This document shows positions 26,701-33,983 of a DNA stretch of 43,811 bases, piece by piece; position 1 is the first letter of the stretch, and every line of letters starts with the position of its first letter. Both the position numbers and the translations under genes were made by a program. Source of the stretch: Paenibacillus sp. 32O-W (GTDB lineage: Bacteria > Bacillota > Bacilli > Paenibacillales > NBRC-103111). Location of the stretch: contig NZ_VEGP01000046.1 in assembly GCF_007679495.1 (NCBI RefSeq), forward strand, positions 1-43,811, in the 5' to 3' direction. The notes beneath the pieces are model-generated. The model saw only the letters and a program-made list of their open reading frames with translations. It ran no database searches and had not been told where the DNA came from.

Positions 26701-27160
26701 GAATATTCGTGCCGCCGTTGGCCGAGATACGATCGATACTTTTAATTAAATCGTCCTTTTTGTCCGGACCGACAAAATTAGAAACGACCTGAGAATCTGT
26801 ACTAAACGTGACAAGGGCTATTCTCGTCCTGGAATCGGAAGTAAGCAGTGCGTTGATAAACTGCTTGGCGGCAGACTTAGCATTTGCAAGCCTCTTGTTA
26901 TCGTTCATACTCCCCGATTTATCGATAACAAGCACGACATCGGAAGTCGTCTCCAGGTTGATCCCCGCAACCGACAAGGTAATTTCCCATTCACCGGGCG
27001 TGTCGGTCGGCTTTGCTTCCTTTTTCAAGTTGATGGCCCCCGGTTCATCAGACCATCCGGGCCAATCATTGGTGCTTGCAAACGCCGAAACGGGTAGAAG
27101 TCCGAACAAAACGGATAAAATCGCGATCCAGGACAAGATCATTTTGAATCTTTTTTTCAT
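23711..27160 (-). CDS. LPXTG-anchored VWA/MucBP adhesin under c-di-GMP riboswitch control
   Basis: Giant surface protein of 1149 residues. In order: a signal peptide (about 1-29); a von Willebrand A domain (about 75-300) with a complete MIDAS signature DKSGS and LLSDGEP, implying a metal-dependent ligand site; isopeptide/Cna-like beta domains ([15 protein letters not shown]); four MucBP-type repeats of about 68 residues; a further isopeptide-forming pilin-like domain ([14 protein letters not shown]); a stalk of 14 Val-Asp-Pro units; an acidic Ser/Asp/Glu region; and the sorting signal LPQTGEE with hydrophobic segment and RNRRK tail. ATG 27160 is preferred; AGGTGAG lies 12 bases upstream, and a TTG at 27184 would add eight residues. 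It is expected to be covalently anchored to the wall by the adjacent class D sortase and to bind host, plant or abiotic surfaces or mucin-like glycans. Confidence 0.92.
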   Translation of the reverse strand: MKKRFKMILSWIAILSVLFGLLPVSAFASTNDWPGWSDEPGAINLKKEAKPTDTPGEWEITLSVAGINLETTSDVVLVIDKSGSMNDNKRLANAKSAAKQFINALLTSDSRTRIALVTFSTDSQVVSNFVGPDKKDDLIKSIDRISANGGTNIQSGLHSAQQLFDNSMADTKAIILLSDGEPTYSYKARKAQSYTWPNNKYNFILSDFNYNNRIGPGNSYNLGLFERYQVGGYTVRTNGIATISEAKSVMDAGLTIYSIGLDVKNNADATYVLQNSQNGGYYSATSDELSKVFDELTGKVMYAAKESVVVDPMGEMFDLKMKGATFSPDDYKASQGTATWDPETETFLWDIGTIREGAPVTFTYTVKIDLSKNPKPGESYPTNKTTTIKYKDNDDKDKDKDFVVPEVEFGKGWIVVNGYRVNGAGLPVDESGNVVESPDAAQHLYSHYYQNNNGHTVLDLNETYSVPAQDVEEFLLKLGDNPTAVSLTVDNYTQTVWFGYIHNTDSGPVIVKYVDEDGKEIADPVTMKGKIGESYTTEAKTIANYELIKTPANAKGTFTYEEQTVTYVYEKKQGASITVKYVDEDGKEIADPVTMNGKIGESYTTEAKTIADYELIKTPANAEGEFTYEEQTVTYVYTKKQGASVIVKYVDEEGKEIADSDIKNGKIGEPYTTTPKNIDGYTLKKKPDNATGIFTKEEQTVVYVYAKTVVPGEPVKVIYVDEEGNEIAPSETLNGNIGERYTTEAKDIDGYTLKEVPSNAEGTFTNEKQTVTYVYKKNPEPGDPVVVKEVDRPVISSLDEQFTFITTYTFGDQVGDWSQVTLRDQLEPVLQVKKAEVSVSGSVYRPVDSVTDNVYGSVTSVTESVYGGGGGTVTDYVYGKLTINGHVVTVELPKVDGSYQYLSGTTYQLIITAQISQDADLKGYIKDGKIVVPNISELLLDDKIIKSNRVTVTKHEPGGPGPVDPVDPVDPVDPVDPVDPVDPVDPVDPVDPVDPVDPVDPVDPGPGPGPVNPVDPGNSDSDDSDDSDNPTDPKDPVDSEDDEVVVIEDEPTPKGSPKDEDVAVEDSSDNTSSTEDESAEEIIEEEATSEEETILEDEQVPLATTPEETVPVKSLPQTGEESPLPFYMAGFGLVGLGLLLLVRNRRKTV
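24150..24275 (-). repeat. 14 tandem 9-bp units coding Val-Asp-Pro
   Basis: Fourteen contiguous 9-base units (plus strand mainly GGATCTACT or GGATCTACC) encode a rigid Pro/Asp wall-spanning stalk. Central units are nearly identical, so slippage could change stalk length in steps of three residues without breaking the frame. Confidence 0.95.
24825..25645 (-). repeat. Four MucBP-type coding repeats with about 204-base period
   Basis: Each unit encodes a domain with VKYVDE.GKEIA near its start and EEQTVTYVY near its end. The two units closest to the N-terminus are almost identical in DNA, indicating recent duplication or gene conversion; the other two are more diverged. Confidence 0.9.
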
Positions 27161-27362
27161 TTTGTTTACTTGCTCACCTCTCAATTGTTCCTATTTTTAG
27201 ATTAAAATACATTATTTTACTTTAATGATTATGCAGTTTCACCTCCCGGCAAATTTACTTATCCGGGAACGCCTGCCTCCAGAGGCCAGCGTGCCGAATC
27301 TTTGAAGTTCCTTTCTACATCAATCAAATTCTTGGGCCTGTAAACCAGCGAATGTCGAGTTC

Positions 27363-27402
27363 CAATAAAAAAGTCCGGTTGCAATTTAAATTGCAACCGG
27401 AC
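27363..27402 (-). terminator. Riboswitch-overlapping terminator in the adhesin leader
   Basis: A 30-base perfect palindrome (half-site GTCCGGTTGCAATTT) followed on the minus strand by six T. Its 5' arm GTCCGGTTGC (27393-27402) is also the 3' end of the upstream c-di-GMP aptamer, so aptamer closure and terminator formation compete. This predicts that ligand binding lets transcription continue (ON switch). Confidence 0.88.
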
Positions 27403-27472
27403 GATCATAAGTCTTTCGACTCGTAGACTCCAAGGCTTTGCGACCTAATCTTTCGATTAGTGTGCCGTATTT
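27391..27472 (-). ncRNA. Cyclic di-GMP-I (GEMM) riboswitch before the adhesin gene
   Basis: On the minus strand: ATACGGCACAC, a P2 hairpin capped by GAAA, GGTCGCAAAGCC, a P3 arm with its own GAAA loop (GAGTC/GACTT) and the closing TATGATCGTCCGGTTGC. Layout and conserved words fit the c-di-GMP-I class. Deviations are GGCACAC instead of GGCAAAC and GGTCGC instead of GGGACGC, and a weakly paired P1, so it is a diverged member compared with the two copies at 22679-22894. The GG of GGCA is retained. Confidence 0.8.
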
Positions 27473-27517
27473 GATTGATCCGAAATATTTCCAAGCATTA
27501 GCATTTTACCAAGTCAC

Positions 27518-27539
27518 TCTGAACAAAATCTGAACAAAT
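27518..27539 (-). promoter_or_regulatory. Tandem 11-bp direct repeat in the adhesin control region
   Basis: TCTGAACAAAA and TCTGAACAAAT lie head to tail on the plus strand with an exact 11-base period, the spacing expected for an OmpR-family response regulator dimer. They sit between the strong upstream promoter and the riboswitch. Confidence 0.5.
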
Positions 27540-27633
27540 TTTATTCTTGAATTGGCATATCGACAGAAGAGCTACTTCCCTTTGAAGATCTTTTTTAAAT
27601 GTCATCTTATGTAAAGGCGCTTGTATTGGATCA

Positions 27634-27663
27634 ATTATCTATTATGGTGCTACAAGATGTCAA
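27634..27663 (-). promoter_or_regulatory. SigA promoter for the adhesin transcript
   Basis: On the minus strand a perfect TTGACA, 18 bases, GATAAT. Transcription from it would run through about 150 bases before the riboswitch. A weaker promoter-like pair (TTGTTC, 18 bases, GCTAAT) lies closer to the aptamer and overlaps the tandem 11-bp repeat. Confidence 0.6.
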
Positions 27664-27853
27664 GACAGTTTTTTAAGATTTTTAAGGTGTGAAATTTTGC
27701 ACAATGTTTGTTAGAATTAAACGCCATTGACGGCCAACTGATTCCTTATATCTTAAAGCATTTGATAGACCGGAACCTATTCCAGCCGCCTAAACCGCAC
27801 CAAAGTAAGACAATTACCACTCTTGTGGGACTTATCCATTAAATCTTCGCGGA

Positions 27854-27872
27854 GCCCTCGATGATCGAGGGC
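27854..27872 (-). terminator. Hairpin after the PAS kinase gene
   Basis: GCCCTCGA and TCGAGGGC form an eight-base-pair stem around three bases, nine bases after the kinase stop codon. There is no T run on the minus strand, so it may be only a weak terminator. Confidence 0.5.
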
Positions 27873-27880
27873 CTTGTACG

Positions 27881-29014
27881 TTAATTTAAAGCGTTACCAG
27901 CTTGGGGAAACGGGATAGCGGGAAAGGTTATTGTGAAGCAAGTCCCTCTACCGGGTGTGCTCTCAACCTCGCATTCTCCCTCCATAGCTTTAATAATGCT
28001 GAAGGAAACCATCATGCCGAGCCCGGTGCCCTGTTCTTTGGTCGTGTAGAAAGGGGTTCCCAGCATGCGGATTTGTTCGGCACTCATCCCCTTCCCGGTA
28101 TCCTGAATAACGATGACCGCTTTGTCATCCTTCTCCGTTAAACGGATAGTAAGATCCCCACCCTGCTCCATGGCTTCGATCCCATTTTTGATAATATTAA
28201 TAAGCGACTGATGGAACTTCTTCCCTTGTCCCAAAATATAGATATCTTTTTCATCGTCTTTGATCGTATGTACACCAATATTCCCCATACTGGCATAAGG
28301 CTGGATAACTTGGACAATGTATTCCAGCTCGCGGTTTAACTCCAACAGCTCTGCATTTTGCATAGAAGGCTTGGCGAAATTAAGATAGTCCGTAATAATA
28401 TGCTCCGCACGGTCCAATTCGGCCAAGCTTATATTGATATATTGCTCTTTCTTTTCTTCACTGACTACCGTATCCCGCAGTAATTGAATGAATCCTCTGG
28501 TTACCGTAAGCGGGTTTCGGACTTCATGGGAAATGCTGGCCGCCAACTGGCTGACCGTTTGCAAATGCTCCACTTTGCTTAACTCGTTGGAGAACGTCCG
28601 CTCTAGAGCCATGCGCTCCAGTCTTTCCTCCAGAAGCTTGCGGTCTGTAATATCCCTCATGTATACCGCAATACTAACTACCCGACCCTCTATTTCATTA
28701 GGTACCATCATCACCTGGAGGATTAAACGGTTCCTATCGCTGCCGCTCATAGCCAGTTCAAACTGATTAGTTTCCCCTTCAGCTGCTTTTTGAAAGTAAT
28801 AATGAAAGGCTTCCATTTCCCCGGACACCATAACTTCCCTGTAGCTGCGGCACATGAGCTCATCTTTCGGACAACAGAACAGGTTGGATGCAGCCGGATT
28901 GGCATAAATAATGTCGCCTTGGAGGCCCGTGACATAAATAGCATCTAAGTGATTTTCAAATAGACCGTAATCGAAAGAAACATTCAGAAAGCCCGAATAC
29001 TGGTTATTTTTCAA
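27881..29014 (-). CDS. PAS-domain sensor histidine kinase (sporulation-kinase-like)
   Basis: Soluble kinase of 377 residues without transmembrane segments. A PAS domain spans about residues 15-125 (YVTGLQGDIIYANPAASNLF and a PAC-like DITDRKLLEERLERM). It is followed by a HisKA box with phospho-acceptor histidine 163 (ISHEVRNPLTVTRGFIQLL), N box (INIIKNGIEAME), G1 box (DTGKGM) and G2 box (GTGLGM). The SHEVRNPLTV.RGF.QLL version is typical of KinA/KinE-type kinases that feed the Spo0A phosphorelay. No response regulator is adjacent, which agrees with that role. It starts with TTG, with GAGG eight bases upstream. Confidence 0.87.
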   Translation of the reverse strand: MKNNQYSGFLNVSFDYGLFENHLDAIYVTGLQGDIIYANPAASNLFCCPKDELMCRSYREVMVSGEMEAFHYYFQKAAEGETNQFELAMSGSDRNRLILQVMMVPNEIEGRVVSIAVYMRDITDRKLLEERLERMALERTFSNELSKVEHLQTVSQLAASISHEVRNPLTVTRGFIQLLRDTVVSEEKKEQYINISLAELDRAEHIITDYLNFAKPSMQNAELLELNRELEYIVQVIQPYASMGNIGVHTIKDDEKDIYILGQGKKFHQSLINIIKNGIEAMEQGGDLTIRLTEKDDKAVIVIQDTGKGMSAEQIRMLGTPFYTTKEQGTGLGMMVSFSIIKAMEGECEVESTPGRGTCFTITFPAIPFPQAGNALN

Positions 29015-29140
29015 TCTCTATACCTCGCTTTACCAGAATGTCAAACTCCCCCCTAGAAAACTATAGCACATCCCTCCCGGGAAAATTCAAAATTTCCGCC
29101 AACCCTGCAAAAATAGGGATTTTAGCCCCATATAAGATAC

Positions 29141-29162
29141 AAAAAAGACTCCTATCGGAGCC
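29141..29162 (-). terminator. Terminator of the VCBS-repeat gene
   Basis: On the minus strand GGCTCC pairs with GGAGTC (one G-U pair) around GATA, followed by six T, 20 bases after the stop codon. Confidence 0.75.
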
Positions 29163-29182
29163 CTATAAATCCCCTACAAATT

Positions 29183-29929
29183 CTAGTCCTTTCCCGTTAT
29201 CCAAACCCACTGCTGAGAAGGAACGAATCGGCTGCCTTCCCATTTCAATATATTCATGACATAGCCCAGGCCATCGGCGTTATATCTGCCCGTAATACGC
29301 TGCAGGGCCATCAGCTCGTTTTGCCCGTCACGCTCCATATCTATCGGATAGAGCCCGCTTAGCGGATTGACATCCCCTCGGATGGGTTCTTTCAATTTTC
29401 CATTGGCATCGTAAATTTCCGACAAATATTCTCGACCTTTGTAGGTCAAATCGATAATGTACGTGCGCTGCGGGGTCAGGCTCCTCACCTGCGCCTTGTA
29501 GCCATCCAGATATTGAACGTCATATTTGTACTGCTCATTGTATTCCATGGCATCAAATAATTTGCGGGGCTGATTATTAACGTAAGAAAACACATAGTCG
29601 TAGGTAAAGGCGCCGGACCCTCCCGAATCAATGCGGATCAATATGTCTTCCACACCATCCCCGGTAAAATCGGCCAATGCCAGGGTAGGGTTATACCCCG
29701 CGTTCTGCTGGAGAGGAATGGGACGGCTTCTTCCTGTCCTTCCATCTTGAATGAGCAGTGTAATATGCCGGATAAACGGACTATCCGGGCTTTTGCCGCC
29801 CGCCAAAAATATTCTATCGGGCACATGATCCCCATTGACGTCCCCGACCTTCTGATCCAATATCCGCATGGCAGCGGTCGGATCGGGCTCCGGTCGCCTG
29901 TAGACTAAACCGTTAGCATAACCGTACAT
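29183..29929 (-). CDS. VCBS/FG-GAP repeat-containing protein
   Basis: Protein of 248 residues without signal peptide or membrane segment. Two calcium-loop-like repeats, DVNGDHVPD and DFTGDGVED, and a later DMERDGQNE are the DxNGDGxxD motifs of VCBS/FG-GAP beta-propeller blades; the remaining sequence alternates beta strands. ATG 29929 is chosen because GGAGG lies ten bases upstream; a GTG at 29938 would start one base after that site. Proteins of this kind are common in spore-forming Bacillales; the function is unknown. The absence of a secretion signal is notable for a fold often found outside the cell. Confidence 0.75.
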   Translation of the reverse strand: MYGYANGLVYRRPEPDPTAAMRILDQKVGDVNGDHVPDRIFLAGGKSPDSPFIRHITLLIQDGRTGRSRPIPLQQNAGYNPTLALADFTGDGVEDILIRIDSGGSGAFTYDYVFSYVNNQPRKLFDAMEYNEQYKYDVQYLDGYKAQVRSLTPQRTYIIDLTYKGREYLSEIYDANGKLKEPIRGDVNPLSGLYPIDMERDGQNELMALQRITGRYNADGLGYVMNILKWEGSRFVPSQQWVWITGKD

Positions 29930-30130
29930 CGGATTCACTCCTCCGGTGAGTTCTCTGTAAGTTAGTTTATGACGAGTCTATGGGCGATGTGCACAAGGCG
30001 GAAGCTCTCAAAGCATAGCAGAGGGAGGGTCGTAATTGGAACGGAAGGTTTAGATGCCCGACTCTGTTAGGTTGCCGAGCACAAGCTTCGGGCCATAACG
30101 CGGGCTTATCGATCCATGCGGATACGAATT

Positions 30131-30308
30131 CCTGCGATTATACATCAATTTTGAGTCGATTTTAGAGTACCCAGAGAAATGCCTGCGATAATACATCCAT
30201 TTCGGTCTCAAATCACCCGCTCACCCCTGGAACAAGAAAAAAGATGTATTTTTGCAGGCTTGTTACTGGACACGGAGTCAACCGACCAAAAGCATGCAGA
30301 ATTGCAGG
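30131..30308. repeat. Cluster of four CCTGC-ATACATC repeats, two forward and two reverse
   Basis: Forward copies: CCTGCGATTATACATC at 30131 and CCTGCGATAATACATC at 30182. Reverse copies, read on the minus strand: CCTGCAAAAATACATC ending at 30243 and CCTGCAATTCTGCATGC ending at 30292. Two forward then two reverse copies at about 50-base spacing is the same architecture as the unrelated cluster at 11534-11716. Confidence 0.7.
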
Positions 30309-30395
30309 CTTTTAATTTCCGAAGCTATCTTATTGGCATGAAAAAGCAATCTCTAATACCTGGATTACCACATAGGTATCTTTAAGTTCTTTAAG

Positions 30396-30433
30396 GAGAA
30401 AAAAACGGACCCCCGCCAAGCGAGAGTCCGTTT
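30396..30433 (-). terminator. Terminator of the beta-helix enzyme gene
   Basis: On the minus strand AAACGGAC pairs with GTCCGTTT with additional G-C pairs near the loop, followed by seven T, eight bases after the stop codon. Confidence 0.88.
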
Positions 30434-30440
30434 CGATTAT

Positions 30441-33400
30441 TCATTTCTTAACCCGGATCGTATCACGGCCTGTAAAGCGTGTGCCGTCCTGCAGTTGACC
30501 GTTCAGCACCATCTCCGCTTCCCCTTCTGTCTCTCCCAGCGTGGCGATCACTTTCTGCCGGTCGAACTTGAGCATCAGATCCCGGACTCCATTCCGGTCC
30601 CTGTCTCCAATTTCAATTGGGTGGGCTTGCGCCGCGATGCTGACTCCTCCTATGTTCAGACTGACAGAGGACGGATCAATCATGGACACTTCATGGGAAG
30701 ACGGCAATTCTACGTACACCGTCATGGAATTCGCCCCTCCCTGGCTTTTCAGGTTCAAAGTGCGCGGATGGATCTCGACCGAAGCTTCCAATATTTCCGG
30801 CTCGGGCGGCTGTACCGAATGATAGATTTCTATTTCATTAATCGTCGGCTCTTTCTCCGTGGTAGAATTCATCCACAGTCTGAAATAGGACGAAGTCACC
30901 GGGGCGAATTCGATCGTCTTGCTCTGGCCGATGGTGGTCCCCTCGGTGCCGGGAATATCGATATAATTGATGCCGTCCTCGGAATACTGCAGCACATAGG
31001 AATTAACCCGAGGATAATCGATCTCCTTAATGATGACCATGTTATAAGTCACGTCTTCCCCGAAGTCTATGCCCAGAAATTGATCGGCGGTTTCCCCTCG
31101 CCCTGCCGACCAGCGGGAACCGGCATTCGAATCGAATGCCTTCGCTGCCCCATAACTTTCGTTCCACACAGAAGAGGCAAAATAGCTTCGGTTCGCTGCA
31201 AGATTCTCATTGCGGATTTCCACAGTCAGTTCAACGCTGCCGGAGCTGAATTCAAAAGTGAGCGTATGCAGGCCGAGCGGAAGCGACGCCAAGTATTCCT
31301 GCTTTAAGGTCACCGCCGGGCCATTGTCGATGTAATCGATCCCTTCGGTTAATTCACCATTCTCTCCTTGAATAGCGATAAGTGTATTTCCGTTTAACTT
31401 CATTGGAATCACACGGTCTCCCGAATTCCGGGGATAGATAATGGCCGATACTTCCAGCTCCGCCTTCTTCGGCGGCATGACACTGAGGCTCAGGAAAGCA
31501 TCATTGCCTTGAGAGTAGGAGAATTTCAACGCATATTCCCCGACAGGCAGAGAACTCAAGTAAGCTTTCGTCAGCACAGCCGTCTCTCCGCTTACGATAT
31601 AATCCCGCCCTTCGGTCAGCTTATGCGTTCCGTTAGCTATCGAAACGAGATTGTGCCCGTAAAGTCTCATGCGGATGGTCTGATCACCGTTATTTTGCGG
31701 GTACTCCACAAAGGGGGTGCTTATTTCCGCGTGGGCGGGAGGCAGACCGTCCCCAATCACCCCGATTTCGTCAAACGGGATCTTCTCGAATTCCGGTAAC
31801 TGTGCATAGATCGGAGAATCGTCCCGCAATCCGAAATTACCGTTAGCCGGATCCACAAAGCCCAGTCCTTCTTTATCCGCATAGGCGATATTATTCTCGA
31901 ACGTTCCCATCTCCATATTCCGGCTGTCGCCGGTGATATCACCCGTATTCACATATACATTGTTGCGGACGACATTTCGCTTGGGAAGCAGAGGATCGTC
32001 CTCCAATATATTGGGAAGGGTCGGATATCTCGCGCTCCAGATTTCCCCTTGGTAAGGAACCTGATTGAATTTGCTCATTAAGGATTCGTAATTTTTCTCG
32101 CCCGGCTTATAGCCCCGGTTCATGAAGGCAATGAAGGTCCCGCTGTCGAGAACGATATTGTTTTCCACTACGTTCTCCCGTCCGTTAGCCAGCTTGAAGG
32201 CCTGCTTGCCGATATTATGAAACACGTTACCGCGCATCTCCACGCCGCTCATGTAATCATCGAGATAAATGGCTGCCGTGGAAACCCGCAATTGGCTGGC
32301 CACCATGTCGTGAAAATAATTATAGCGAATGATGTTGCCCCGCCATACGAAGCTTCTGCCGGAATAGATGGCGGACGCATCGGCCGTTTCTTTGACCACA
32401 TCAAAGATATCATTATATTCGATGACATGGTCGTTGCCCCGGAATTGAATCGCAAAGTGAGGGGCATTATGCAGGTTGTTATAAGCCACACGATTGCCGA
32501 CGCCGTTCAACTCTACGGCAGGGGTATACGTCAGCTTGATTCGCGAATAATTCGAGATGTCATTGTTGACCGCATAATTCTCAGCAGGCGTCAACGTCTC
32601 GAAATCGCCCCCGTCCAAGCGGATTCCGCCGTTCCCCATGCTGTAAATCAAGCTGCCATATACGCCGTTATTCTTTCCTCCATAAACTCTGACGGCGTAC
32701 CCGCCCATTTTGCTGATTTCGCTATATTCGATACGATTGTTTTCTCCTCCGGTGATCTCAATGCCGTTGCCACGGCTCACTTCCATATTCAGTCCGCTAA
32801 AGACGATATTCGACGTTTGGTCCATCCGAATTAAACTGTCTTTCATAAGCGAGAGCTGAACTTTCCCTTCTCCCAGCGGGGTGGGCGGATAAAGATACAA
32901 AATGCCCGTTTCCCTGTCCAAATACCATTCTCCGGGCGCGTCCAGCAGTTCCAGAATATTATAAAAATAAAACCGCTGATCTGCTTTCATGGCATAGCTC
33001 GAGGTGTTATCGGTTTCAATCGTCTTCCGGTCGAAATCTATCGATTTGATATGCAGGTCATTGGCGAACCAGTCATTTCCCCAATAACCGAGCATCCATA
33101 CGTCACTATTATTAATCCAGGGATTAGGAATTTGATCTTTATAGGTAAACGTATAGCCCGGGTTAGCTTCATCCGGTTTAACCAGCACCTGATCTACCTG
33201 GGTAAATCCATGGTTGGGCCAGCGGGCCAGCCTCATCACATTTCCGTTAATAAACAGCTCCGGAGCCACATCCAGATTGTCCCCCAGAACACCATAATCG
33301 GTTATACCGATAGACTGTAGGTCCAACTGAAGGACATGCTCTCTCGCTCCTTGCGGAATTCGCTCCAATACGGCCGCATCCGTTACCGGCTTGAACCGGG

Positions 33401-33791
33401 CCGCATCCAGGGTATCCCCTCCGGTGAAGAACACCTTCTCTCCTTCATACGCTTTGTATACGATCGGCGCTCCCGAAGCTCCCGAATCGCGCTCATCCAA
33501 TTGGAAGGTATGCGTGAAACGATAGACCCCCTCCCGGATAACAATTTCAACCCCTCCTGCAGGAAGTCCCTCTCCGCTCTTCAAGGCGCGAACCGCATCC
33601 CGGGCTTTCTCCAGAGTCGCAAACGGATGACCGATAGAGCCGTCGTTGGCGTCATTTCCATCCTTGGCTACAAAGAAACGAACCGCCGCATGATCCTTCG
33701 CCAGGGCGGATTCGCCTGGACCGCTAACCACAAAAATAGCGCACAATGCCGTAAACAGAACCAGACCCTTTAACCACAGCTTGTCTTTCAT
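30441..33791 (-). CDS. Secreted right-handed beta-helix carbohydrate-active protein
   Basis: Secreted protein of 1116 residues. A signal peptide (LWLKGLVLFTALCAIFVVSG, residues 5-24) is followed by FFVAKDGNDANDGSIGHPFATLEKARDAVRAL, the usual entry to large parallel beta-helix enzymes. A long helix region with many N.I.YN.I and NN.V.N.Y turns extends to about residue 680. Two X2-like immunoglobulin modules (FVEYPQNNGDQTIRMRLYG and IIYPRNSGDRVIPMKLNG), a discoidin/CBM32 domain (FDSNAGSRWSAG) and a C-terminal beta domain follow. It could be a lyase or a glycosidase of the GH120/GH141 kind; catalytic residues cannot be assigned by eye. ATG 33791 is used because AGAGGTGG precedes it and the signal peptide follows; the longer frame adds 45 residues. 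An AraC regulator gene lies upstream on the same strand. Confidence 0.82.
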   Translation of the reverse strand: MKDKLWLKGLVLFTALCAIFVVSGPGESALAKDHAAVRFFVAKDGNDANDGSIGHPFATLEKARDAVRALKSGEGLPAGGVEIVIREGVYRFTHTFQLDERDSGASGAPIVYKAYEGEKVFFTGGDTLDAARFKPVTDAAVLERIPQGAREHVLQLDLQSIGITDYGVLGDNLDVAPELFINGNVMRLARWPNHGFTQVDQVLVKPDEANPGYTFTYKDQIPNPWINNSDVWMLGYWGNDWFANDLHIKSIDFDRKTIETDNTSSYAMKADQRFYFYNILELLDAPGEWYLDRETGILYLYPPTPLGEGKVQLSLMKDSLIRMDQTSNIVFSGLNMEVSRGNGIEITGGENNRIEYSEISKMGGYAVRVYGGKNNGVYGSLIYSMGNGGIRLDGGDFETLTPAENYAVNNDISNYSRIKLTYTPAVELNGVGNRVAYNNLHNAPHFAIQFRGNDHVIEYNDIFDVVKETADASAIYSGRSFVWRGNIIRYNYFHDMVASQLRVSTAAIYLDDYMSGVEMRGNVFHNIGKQAFKLANGRENVVENNIVLDSGTFIAFMNRGYKPGEKNYESLMSKFNQVPYQGEIWSARYPTLPNILEDDPLLPKRNVVRNNVYVNTGDITGDSRNMEMGTFENNIAYADKEGLGFVDPANGNFGLRDDSPIYAQLPEFEKIPFDEIGVIGDGLPPAHAEISTPFVEYPQNNGDQTIRMRLYGHNLVSIANGTHKLTEGRDYIVSGETAVLTKAYLSSLPVGEYALKFSYSQGNDAFLSLSVMPPKKAELEVSAIIYPRNSGDRVIPMKLNGNTLIAIQGENGELTEGIDYIDNGPAVTLKQEYLASLPLGLHTLTFEFSSGSVELTVEIRNENLAANRSYFASSVWNESYGAAKAFDSNAGSRWSAGRGETADQFLGIDFGEDVTYNMVIIKEIDYPRVNSYVLQYSEDGINYIDIPGTEGTTIGQSKTIEFAPVTSSYFRLWMNSTTEKEPTINEIEIYHSVQPPEPEILEASVEIHPRTLNLKSQGGANSMTVYVELPSSHEVSMIDPSSVSLNIGGVSIAAQAHPIEIGDRDRNGVRDLMLKFDRQKVIATLGETEGEAEMVLNGQLQDGTRFTGRDTIRVKK

Positions 33792-33983
33792 AAGATCCCA
33801 CCTCTCCTCTTTCGGTAATGTACCTCCGTTCAACGGTTTTTCCAAACCGTTATGAATCGTCCTCCTTTCCCCGTCCAAAGTGAATGCCGTCTTTCTTCTC
33901 CTCCATTGTATGGCGCATTCCCGCACGGATAAATTAGCTATCCTAACCTTTTTTGTTGTTAAATTAACTTGTTCATACCCGAC

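Larger units (their letters stand above)
27161..27880. other. 720-base regulatory region before the adhesin gene
   Basis: No gene is seen. On the minus strand it holds, in transcript order, a SigA promoter (27634-27663), tandem direct repeats (27518-27539), a c-di-GMP-I riboswitch (27391-27472), its terminator (27363-27402), and a leader of about 200 bases to the adhesin start. That leader contains an imperfect hairpin around 27270-27305 (GGCACGC with GCGTTCC arms) of unknown role. The hairpin after the kinase gene lies at 27854-27872. Confidence 0.7.
29930..30440. other. 511-base intergenic region with repeat cluster
   Basis: No gene is seen. It contains the four-copy CCTGC-type repeat (30131-30308) and the terminator of the beta-helix gene (30396-30433). 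The part upstream of the VCBS gene (29940-30120) shows nothing I can name. Confidence 0.55.

Noticed and set aside
27270-27305. A further riboswitch in the adhesin leader
   Set aside because: There is an imperfect hairpin but none of the conserved words of a known riboswitch class; it is kept only as an unnamed leader structure.
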